The notes below the pieces were generated by a model that saw only the letters and a list, made by a program, of their open reading frames with translations, had not been told where the DNA came from and did not search any database. Source: an uncultured Rhodanobacteraceae bacterium (lineage in GTDB: Bacteria; Pseudomonadota; Gammaproteobacteria; Xanthomonadales; SZUA-5). Taken from it: 16,512 nucleotides of DNA. Shown here piece after piece: positions 1 through 5,717 of the stretch; the stretch's first letter is position 1, and every line of letters starts with the position of its first letter. Made by a program: the position numbers and the translations under genes. Where the stretch lies: positions 1-16,512 of the forward strand of contig CALEZI010000076.1 in NCBI GenBank assembly GCA_937928755.1. The letters run 5' to 3'.

Positions 1-63
1 CTGGAACGATGATGCCGATATGCCTTGATTCGCGTCAGGCCGGCCCCGCAGCGCACGCCGGCG

Positions 64-1095
64 TCACTCGAACCCGTTGCCGAACAGGAAGTCCGCCTCG
101 TAGGCACCGCGATCGACCGCCGGGCCGATCTGGCGCGTGCGGCCGTCGAGATCGTGTGCACTGACACCGCTGTTGAGGCCTGCATCGATGGCTGGCGAGT
201 CCCGGCGCAGGCGCAGATCGTTCGTCGAGTGGACGAACCTGGGATCGACGTTGACGTTGTTGCTGCTGCCCGCCGCGTAGCTGCCGCAAGGGTGTTCGAT
301 GACGTTGTTGTTGAGCATGTGCTGGTCCCCCGAGATATCGCAGTACACGGAAACCGGGTTGCCGTAGAGGATATTGTTCCAGGCGAACGACGTGGGGCTG
401 GTGTCGAAGTCGACCACGAAGGCAAACCCGGTCGGCGCAACGAGTTGATTGCGGGTCAACGTGTTGTTGCTGAAGAGCACGGCGCCACCTGCACCCGGGG
501 CGAACACGGCACTGCCGTTCGCTGCCCAGTTGTCGACGAACAGGTTGTTACGGATGGTGCGCTGCGTACCGCCGATGTACAGCGCACCGCCGTTCACGGT
601 GGCGCGGTTGTTGCGGAAGATCAGGTTCTCGATGGTCACCGGTCCGGAGCCGTGGACCGCAAGGCCACCGCCGTTGCCGAAGTACAACGAACTCGACATC
701 TGGCGGCCGCCGCGGATCGTCAGCCAGCTCAGGTTGGTCTGGCCGCTGCCGACGCCGCTACGCAGGAAGACCAGGCCCGCGCGTTGTTCTGCGCCATCGA
801 TGACGCTCGCGCTGGCGTCGTAGCCGGGCCGGTCACACGGACCGATCAGCGGCAACCATCCGCCAGAGATGGAGATGTTGTCGCCAGGCGGAAACGTCTC
901 GCGAAAGCCATTGGGCAGCGGCGACGGGTAGACCCCCGGCCGCAAGCGAATGGTGTCGGTGCTGTCCGCGTTGCTGGCGGCAGCTTCAATGGCCGCCTGC
1001 AACTCCGCCGAATTGGACACGCAGAAGCTGGCGGCGACCAGCGGCAGCGGGAGCAATGCCGCCAACAGCGGCACGAGGGACGCGATCCTGCGCAT
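64..1095 (-). CDS. Secreted right-handed parallel beta-helix protein with C-terminal GFE tag
   Basis: This encodes a 343-residue predicted exported protein of unknown substrate. Residues 1-22 (MRRIASLVPLLAALLPLPLV...) form a typical signal peptide. The next residues (SFCVSNSAELQAAI...) resemble the start of choice-of-anchor/pectate-lyase-like beta-helix proteins, with an early 'TIRLRPGVY' strand. The middle shows beta-helix features: 'LTIRGG', 'GGGLAVHGSGPVTIENLIFRNN' and 'GGALYIGG', with an Asn ladder. The end 'DSPAIDAG...DLDGRTRQIGPAVDRGAYE' is the classic terminal rung of such proteins. The last residues are FLFGNGFE. Four cysteines could form disulfides outside the cytoplasm. It lies 163 bp downstream of the BNR gene on the same strand. 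The ATG at 1095 is chosen because the signal peptide begins there; no strong ribosome binding site is visible. Its 5' region is duplicated at 5144-5305. The fold is well supported; any enzymatic role is unknown. Confidence 0.87.
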   Translation of the reverse strand: MRRIASLVPLLAALLPLPLVAASFCVSNSAELQAAIEAAASNADSTDTIRLRPGVYPSPLPNGFRETFPPGDNISISGGWLPLIGPCDRPGYDASASVIDGAEQRAGLVFLRSGVGSGQTNLSWLTIRGGRQMSSSLYFGNGGGLAVHGSGPVTIENLIFRNNRATVNGGALYIGGTQRTIRNNLFVDNWAANGSAVFAPGAGGAVLFSNNTLTRNQLVAPTGFAFVVDFDTSPTSFAWNNILYGNPVSVYCDISGDQHMLNNNVIEHPCGSYAAGSSNNVNVDPRFVHSTNDLRLRRDSPAIDAGLNSGVSAHDLDGRTRQIGPAVDRGAYEADFLFGNGFE

Positions 1096-1167
1096 GACCA
1101 GGCTACCCGCCGGGGCGGAAGGCCCGGCTTTGCCCGCTCAACGGAGCGCGGCGGGAAAAGCGAACGC
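1006..1167 (-). repeat. Direct repeat, copy 1: upstream region and signal-peptide codons of the beta-helix gene
   Basis: About 160 bp matches 5144-5305 in the same orientation with scattered substitutions only. It covers roughly 70 bp upstream of the ATG plus the codons for the first 29 or so residues of the beta-helix protein. The shared blocks include 'ccgaattggacacgcagaag' and 'gcggcgggaaaagcgaacgc'. Copy 1 is the intact one, because it continues into a full gene. Confidence 0.88.
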
Positions 1168-1201
1168 GTTACCCGCAGCCATCCGGCAAGGTACCGGCTG
1201 G

Positions 1202-1223
1202 CGCCGGGCTTGCGCCCCCGGCG
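1202..1223. terminator. GC-rich hairpin between the BNR and beta-helix genes
   Basis: CGCCGGG (1202-1208) and CCCGGCG (1217-1223) are perfect inverted repeats with an 8-nt loop. The hairpin lies 36 bp beyond the BNR stop codon. No T-run follows on the minus strand, so it is at best a weak or factor-dependent terminator, or a 3'-end stabilising hairpin. Confidence 0.25.
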
Positions 1224-1258
1224 GCCTGGTTCCCGCAGGCTTTCCCGCTGGTCGCTGC

Positions 1259-3577
1259 TCAGTTCTCGAAGCCGTGCCGGAACACAATATCGCCGCCGAT
1301 GACGAAGTCCCAGATGCCGCGCCCGTAAGTCGAGAAGCGGGCGGTGGCGAGCGCATCGATGTAGTCGACATGCCAGTAGATCTGGTCGGGCGATTGCGCC
1401 GCGCCGATCGCCACCCAACTCGTGAGCGCGGTGTCGTAGTAGTACGGTCCGAGTTCGGTGGCGGCGAACAGGTGCGCGCCGTCGGCGGACATCGCCAGGT
1501 GATAGACCAGGGTACTCGGCAGGCCGGTGTTGAACGGGCTGAAGCTGTCGCCGTTGGTGGTCGAGCGGTACACACCGGGCCCGGAGTAGCCGGCGCCGGC
1601 CACGTACAGCGTGCCGGGTGTGGTGGTGTGCACCAGGATGCAGTTGCCATAGAAGAACTGGCCGTCCGGCATGCCGCTGCTGCGCAAGGTGAAGCCGGCG
1701 CCGCTGTCGCGGTAGACCTGGCCGGCATCGTTGACCACGTAACGGGTGAGGCCGTCGCGCGAGTACTGGACATCGGTGACCTTGCTGCCGAAGTCGAAGC
1801 TGCCCTCGCTGTGGCTGATGCTGCTGCCGTTCCAGGTCAGCGTGATCAGGCGGTTGCGGTTGCCGCCGATGCCGCCGCCGGCCAGCAGCGCACGGTTGGG
1901 ATTGAGCGGATCGGCTTCGAGCGGCGCCAGGAACAGCCAGTCCTGCAGATTGTTGGCGGTGAAATCCCAACTGCGCAGCGCCATCCAGGTACCGCTTGCC
2001 GGGTTGGTGTCGAGTTGCACGAAGCCCGGGTAGACCATCCACAGCGAGCTGCCGTTGTTGGAGGAACTCAGGTGCGCGTAGTCGCCGCTGATGGTCTGCA
2101 CGAAATTGTTGATGCCGGGCACTGGCGCCGTGGCCTTCTGGTAGCCCTGGTCCTGCGAGCCGCCGAGCATCGCGTAGGGCTGGGTGCGCACGGTATAGCT
2201 GCCGTAGAACTGGCCGTTGCGCAGGCCGGCGAGCGAGAGGTTCTGCACCGTCAGCAAGCCATCCAGCGATTCATAGGTGCCACCATCGGTGGACACATAG
2301 ATGCGCTCGTTGTTGTTGCCGTCGACGAACACATCGATGTTGGGGATATCGGCATGCAGCTTGGTCGCCTCCTGGCCGTAGTAATCCTGCCAGGGATTGA
2401 CCATCTGCCAGGTCTGCGCGCCGTCGTGGCTGCGATAGGCATTGACGCCGCCGACGTACACGCGCAGCGGATCGCGGGTGGAGGTCTCGGCGGAATTCAG
2501 GCCGAACAGAGTGGTCGGCGCATCGGTGCGCCGGGTCCAGCTGGCGCCACCGTCGAGGCTGCGATAGACCTCGGTGACCCCGCCGCGTTCGATGAAGGCA
2601 AACAGGAAAGTCGTGCCGGCATTGACGCCGCCGCTGAGCGCGACGCGGTTGCTGCTGGAGAGTGCCGCCGCGCCGGTCACGGTCGACACATTGACCAGCG
2701 CGTGGGTGGCGGGCGTGATGGTCTTCAGCTGCAGTCCGTCCAGCAGGTACATCGTGCTGCTGTTGTAGCGCGGCGAGAACAGCGCGGCCTGGTCGCGCGC
2801 CGTCAGGTAGGCCACCGGCGCAAAGCTGCTGCCGCGGTTAGTCGAGGCGTACAGGCGCGGCCGGAAGGAGCCGCTGAATTCGTTGCGCAGTGCGTACACC
2901 TCGGTGCCGCCCGGATCGCGGCTGGCGAAGCCGGTGGCGTACCAGAAGTTGCTGCTCGCGAAACCGGTGGCGGACTGCCAGGTGGCGCCGCCGTCGTCGC
3001 TGCGCCAGACCCCGGACGGCGCGTCCGACAGCACCAGCAAGCGCTCCGGGCCGGTCAGCCGCTGCAGGTAGCCGAAACTGCCGTTGGGTGTGAAACTGGC
3101 GCCGTCGGCCGGGCTGGTCCAGTTCAGCGGCCCGCGGTCGGCGCGCCAGAGGTTGCCGCCGTGGCTGAACACGTTGAGGCGGTTGGCCGCCACGTCGTAC
3201 TCGGTGGCGAGCGTGCGTCCGGCGATGTTGCCGCTGCCGCGCTCGGCCCATTGCCCGCTGACCGCCGGCGTGCGCACTGCGCGGTAGGCGGCCTCCGGAG
3301 CGCCCGCGGCGCGCAGGGCGAAGACAGCCTCGCGGCGTTCGCCAATCGCCTGGGCGCGAAACGCGGCATCCTGCGCGCGCCAGTCGGTCCCCGGTGCGGC
3401 GCGGTGCATGCCCGCGATCCAGGCCTCGCGCCGGCGGTGATGGTCCGCACGTTCGCCCGGCGCCTGTTCGACCGGTGGCGGCAGAGGCCGCTCCGCCAGC
3501 CCGCCGCCGGCCGGAAACCGGCTGGCGGCCAGGGCCGCGACAGCAATCGCGGCGAGCCCAAGTGCAAGTCGCTTCAT
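1259..3577 (-). CDS. Secreted BNR-repeat (sialidase/VPS10-like) beta-propeller protein with GFE tag
   Basis: This is a 772-residue predicted exported beta-propeller protein. The open frame extends upstream to 3763. The ATG at 3577 is preferred because it starts a clean signal peptide (MKRLALGLAAIAVAALAASR) and follows a GGAG ribosome binding site by 6 nt. BNR/Asp-box motifs (S-x-D-x-G-x-T/S-W) are seen near residues 193-200 (SDDGGATW), 245-252 (STNRGSSF), 340-347 (SLDGGASW), 383-390 (SHDGAQTW), 429-434 (STDGGT) and 672-679 (STTNGDSF). 'STYGRGIWDF' near 749-758 is a common closing motif of such propellers. The C terminus is IVFRHGFEN, the GFE tag plus one Asn. An early conserved-looking patch 'EAWIAGMHRAAPGTDWRAQ' lies at 51-69. 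Asp-box folds occur in sialidases, GH74 enzymes and non-catalytic binding proteins. No catalytic residues can be assigned here, so no enzyme name is justified. Confidence 0.9.
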   Translation of the reverse strand: MKRLALGLAAIAVAALAASRFPAGGGLAERPLPPPVEQAPGERADHHRRREAWIAGMHRAAPGTDWRAQDAAFRAQAIGERREAVFALRAAGAPEAAYRAVRTPAVSGQWAERGSGNIAGRTLATEYDVAANRLNVFSHGGNLWRADRGPLNWTSPADGASFTPNGSFGYLQRLTGPERLLVLSDAPSGVWRSDDGGATWQSATGFASSNFWYATGFASRDPGGTEVYALRNEFSGSFRPRLYASTNRGSSFAPVAYLTARDQAALFSPRYNSSTMYLLDGLQLKTITPATHALVNVSTVTGAAALSSSNRVALSGGVNAGTTFLFAFIERGGVTEVYRSLDGGASWTRRTDAPTTLFGLNSAETSTRDPLRVYVGGVNAYRSHDGAQTWQMVNPWQDYYGQEATKLHADIPNIDVFVDGNNNERIYVSTDGGTYESLDGLLTVQNLSLAGLRNGQFYGSYTVRTQPYAMLGGSQDQGYQKATAPVPGINNFVQTISGDYAHLSSSNNGSSLWMVYPGFVQLDTNPASGTWMALRSWDFTANNLQDWLFLAPLEADPLNPNRALLAGGGIGGNRNRLITLTWNGSSISHSEGSFDFGSKVTDVQYSRDGLTRYVVNDAGQVYRDSGAGFTLRSSGMPDGQFFYGNCILVHTTTPGTLYVAGAGYSGPGVYRSTTNGDSFSPFNTGLPSTLVYHLAMSADGAHLFAATELGPYYYDTALTSWVAIGAAQSPDQIYWHVDYIDALATARFSTYGRGIWDFVIGGDIVFRHGFEN

Positions 3578-3583
3578 GGCGTT

Positions 3584-3587
3584 CTCC
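3584..3587 (-). promoter_or_regulatory. Ribosome binding site fixing the start of the BNR protein
   Basis: On the minus strand GGAG sits 6 nt before the ATG at 3577. This supports that start over the longer open frame beginning at 3763, which would put about 60 non-conserved residues ahead of the signal peptide. Confidence 0.65.
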
Positions 3588-3716
3588 ACCAGCCGAGGCC
3601 CGCGCAGTGTTGCGCGATTGCATACCGACGTAAACACCTGTCGTCGGGTGGCTGGTGTCGGGTTGGGTTTCCATCTGGGCCTGGTCGGGATCAAGCCCGA
3701 GGTGCAGGGCGCTGAA

Positions 3717-3736
3717 GCTAGCGCCGGCCGGCTAGC
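3717..3736. promoter_or_regulatory. Possible operator: repeated GCTAGC palindromes
   Basis: Two GCTAGC hexamers, each self-complementary, lie at 3717-3722 and 3731-3736 around a GCCGGC core. They end 9 bp before the ATG of the small putative DNA-binding protein at 3746, inside the divergent promoter region shared with the BNR gene. The position suits an autoregulatory operator. This is inference from position and symmetry only. Confidence 0.25.
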
Positions 3737-3745
3737 ATCGCCGCC

Positions 3746-4123
3746 ATGAATGATTCCCTGCACCCACCGCTGCCACCTGCCGAGTTGGCCGCGCTGACGA
3801 TGGCATTGCGCGAGTTGCTGTCGGCGCTGCCACCAGAGCAGCCGCTACCGACCTACCACGAAGTGGCGCGTACGCTGCACCTTGAGCCACCGCACACGGT
3901 GTACCGGGTGATCCAGGCGCTGGAACAATCCATGCGCGAGGACGCCGCCGCGGGGCGGCCACTGGTCGCGGCGCGGGTGGTGTCGCGGGTGCGCGACCGC
4001 CTCCCGGCGCCGGGCTTCTTCGACTTGGCGACGCGGCTGGGATTGCACGACGGCGCCGAGAGCGGCCCGGCGGCGCGCGCCTTCCATCAGGCGCAGCTGC
4101 AGGCGCTGGCGCGCGCCGGCTGA
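3746..4123 (+). CDS. Small hypothetical protein with putative (winged) helix-turn-helix
   Basis: This is a 125-residue soluble protein without signal peptide or membrane segments. Residues about 33-62 (PLPTYHEVARTLHLEPPHTVYRVIQALEQSM) read like a helix-turn-helix: 'xxYxEVARxLxL' followed by a 'PPHTVYRVIQALE' recognition-like helix. A conserved-looking stretch 'EDAAAGRPLVAARVVSR' follows, then 'RLPAPGFFDLATRLG'. I remember similar short uncharacterised proteins with the 'AAGRPxxAxxVxSR...LPAPGFF' pattern but know no assigned function or name. The gene is divergent from the BNR gene and convergent with the TPR remnant, their stop codons being 2 bp apart. There is no clear Shine-Dalgarno before the ATG. 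Codon use is strongly GC3-biased, supporting real coding. A DNA-binding role is an inference. Confidence 0.7.
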   Translation: MNDSLHPPLPPAELAALTMALRELLSALPPEQPLPTYHEVARTLHLEPPHTVYRVIQALEQSMREDAAAGRPLVAARVVSRVRDRLPAPGFFDLATRLGLHDGAESGPAARAFHQAQLQALARAG

Positions 4124-4125
4124 GC

Positions 4126-4634
4126 TCAAGGCGAGCCCGCGCCCGGTGCCAGGCGCGCGGCCAGCGCAACGCGCACGTCGGGCTCGGCCACTGCGGGGAG
4201 CGCAGCGCGCGCCTGTGCGAGCGCGTCGGCGCGCGCTGCGCCGCTACGCACCGCGGCCAGCGTGAGCCAGGCGCGCACGCGCAGCGCGGCGTCCGAGTCC
4301 TCAGCCGCGAGCAAGCGCAGCGCGGTCTCGGCGGAATCGGCGGCGGCGGCGCCATCGCCGCCGGACAGCAGCAACTCGCCGATGGCCGCGTGCATCGCCG
4401 CCAGTTGCGGGTGGTCGGCGCCGACCGCGGCAATGCCGGCGGCCAGTGCGCGTCGGTACAGCGCCAGCGCCTCGGCATCCTCGCCCGCCTGATCCAGGCG
4501 CTCGCCGAGGTTGTGCAGTGCGACCATCGATTCCCAGTGGTCCTCGCCGAAATTGGCCAGTGCGATGTCCAGCGCGCGCCGGCTGATGGCGATGGTGCGT
4601 GGGTGGTCGCCCTGCGCCTGGTAGATTGCGCCAG
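4126..4634 (-). repeat. Long direct repeat, copy 1 (3' part of TPR gene)
   Basis: These 509 bp align to 16004-16512 in the same orientation without a gap. By hand I count about 16 differences in the 133 C-terminal residues (about 88% identity), ten of them clustered in one stretch (SGGDGAAAADSAETA versus AQGDVSGASAAADAA). The match probably continues beyond the window. Confidence 0.92.
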
Positions 4635-5143
4635 CGTTGCCGAGCAGCAGGCCCAGACGCGGGTGGGTCGGCCCGAGCAGCGCCTCGGCCTGCGGCAGCA
4701 GGCGCTCGTAGGCGGCGCGTGCCGCCGGCCATTCGCCCAGGTAGATGTGGTTGTTGCCAAGGTTGGACAGCGCGCGCAACAGCAGGTAGTCGGGCCGCTC
4801 GCCGGCCAACTCGGTGGCGATCGCCACCGCCTCGGTGGCCTTCGGCGCAGCGGCGGCGAACTCGCCGCGCGACTGCAGCACGCGGGTCTCGTCGAGCAGC
4901 AGTTGCAGCCCGAGCGCCGGGGCCGGCGCCTCGATGCCACGATAGACCGCGCGCGCCAGCCCGATCCACTGGCTGGCGCCGGCGCTGTCCTGCGCCTTGG
5001 CCTGCAGGCTGCCGGCCAGGTGCGCCGCGGAAAGCACCGCGCGCGCCGGATCGCGCCCGGCCAAGGCCTCGGCGAAGGCGCGCTGGTAGCCGGCGCGCGC
5101 AGCATCGAAGTCATTGGTGTCGTCGCGCGCGCGGGCGCCGACG
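4126..5143 (-). pseudogene. 5'-truncated tetratricopeptide-repeat protein gene
   Basis: The minus-strand frame reads as a helical repeat protein from about 5123 ('DDTNDFDAARAGYQRAFAEALAG...') to the stop at 4126. TPR-like units are clear: 'LLRALSNLGNNHIYLGEWPAARAAYERLLP', 'LGLLLGNAGAIYQAQGDHPRTIAISRRALDIA' and 'MVALHNLGERLDQAGEDAEALALYRRALAAG'. The only candidate start in this frame is a TTG at 5064, inside a repeat and with coding sequence above it, so I regard the gene as missing its N-terminal part. At 5143/5144 it is joined, in a different frame, to the signal-peptide region of a beta-helix gene. In related bacteria such TPR tails often follow a serine/threonine kinase domain; that origin is a guess. 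A paralogue sits at the right edge (16004-16512). A shorter expressed product from 5064 cannot be excluded. Confidence 0.75.
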
Positions 5144-5233
5144 CGCCGAATTGGACACGCAGAAGCTGGCGGCGACCAGCGGCAGCGGGAGTAGGGCCGC
5201 CAGCGGCGGCACGAGGGACACGATCCAGCGCAT
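5111..5233 (-). pseudogene. Chimeric 40-residue ORF: beta-helix signal peptide fused out of frame to TPR sequence
   Basis: The ATG at 5233 starts MRWIVSLVPPLAALLPLPLV..., nearly identical to the signal peptide of the beta-helix protein (MRRIASLVPLLAALLPLPLV...). Homology continues through 'SFCVSNSA' and stops at 5144. From there the frame runs into TPR-gene sequence in the wrong frame and ends at TGA 5111-5113, giving a 40-residue product. This is the remnant of a second beta-helix gene whose body was replaced by the TPR segment. A leftover secretion-signal peptide could still be expressed, since the upstream region is also duplicated, but I treat it as a broken gene. Confidence 0.75.
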
Positions 5234-5305
5234 GACGAGGCTTCCCATCGGGGCGCTGCGCCCGGCTTTGCCCGCTCAACGGAGCGCGGCGGGAAAAGCG
5301 AACGC
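5144..5305 (-). repeat. Direct repeat, copy 2: beta-helix upstream region and signal peptide
   Basis: This is homologous to 1006-1167 over about 160 bp, with point differences only. Homology ends sharply at 5144, the junction with the TPR remnant, and fades beyond 5305. Substitutions in the signal peptide (Arg3 to Trp, Ala5 to Val, Leu10 to Pro) keep its hydrophobic character, so the copy derives from a formerly functional paralogue or an old duplication. Confidence 0.88.
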
Positions 5306-5375
5306 CGAGCACGCGGCCATCGGCCAGCCGCCTACCCGACGGCGCAGACCTCGAAGGCCATGCGCCGGGGCCCGA

Positions 5376-5696
5376 GCCCGGACATTTCATGAGGTCGCGA
5401 GGAAATGGTCCGATTTGCCCGTTGGGACGCGGAAATCCGACAACTGGTCGAGATGACAGACTGTGCGCAGCCATTTCCTCGCTCACGCGGCGCTCGCTCG
5501 TTCTTTGCGCCGGGCTCGTCGTTGCTCGTCGTCGCCATGGAACCACCATGGCTCCGCCCAGGGCGTCAGCATAGCTACCGCCCGTTCGAGCGGGCGCGCC
5601 GCATGCGGCGCAAGCTTGCCAGCTCTCACCCTCGCGCCTAGATCCCGACGCAAAGCCCTTCGCGATCATCCGCGTGCCCTCATGAAATATCCGGGC
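5376..5696. mobile_element. MITE-like repeat element, copy A (about 321 bp)
   Basis: The element is bounded by 19-bp terminal inverted repeats: left GCCCGGACATTTCATGAGG (5376-5394), and right, as reverse complement, GCCCGGATATTTCATGAGG (5678-5696), with one mismatch. Inside is a perfect 12-bp inverted repeat, GCGAGGAAATGG (5397-5408) and CCATTTCCTCGC (5471-5482). A second, shorter copy lies at 11455-11702. Relative to copy B it carries about 73 bp extra, roughly 5550-5628, holding other palindromes. No credible protein is encoded. No clear target-site duplication is seen; only GA is shared on both sides. It ends 21 bp beyond the stop codon of the FG-GAP gene. The remaining gene-free sequence around it (5306-5375 and 5697-5717) shows nothing recognisable. 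Confidence 0.82.
5596..5611. repeat. Perfect 16-bp palindrome inside copy A
   Basis: GCGCCGCATGCGGCGC is fully self-complementary. It lies in the stretch missing from copy B, just after a CGCCCG-TTCGAG-CGGGCG hairpin. The two together suggest that a small structured insert was acquired by copy A or lost from copy B. Confidence 0.6.
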
Positions 5697-5717
5697 GAGC
5701 GACCCGGGCTTCATCGA

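Noticed and set aside
950..3715. Very long plus-strand open frame (921 codons) opposite the BNR gene
   Set aside because: It is the antisense shadow of a GC3-rich gene. The translation is Ala/Val/Arg/Gly-rich and repetitive with no domains, while the minus strand has a signal peptide, BNR motifs and a ribosome binding site.
4126..5064. TPR gene as an intact 312-residue gene starting at TTG 5064
   Set aside because: TPR-like coding continues upstream of the TTG in the same frame to the chimeric junction, there is no ribosome binding site, and the first residues fall inside a helix.
5376..5696. Short ORFs inside the MITE-like copies (for example a minus-strand peptide ending GPFPRDLMKCPG)
   Set aside because: They appear in both copies only because the DNA repeat is conserved. 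Frames differ by the 73-bp length change, and there are no starts with ribosome binding sites.
3732..5714. 660-codon minus-strand frame spanning the TPR remnant and the MITE-like element
   Set aside because: Wrong frame: it crosses the TPR coding sequence, the chimeric junction and the repeat element, and reads as Arg/Pro/Ala low complexity throughout.
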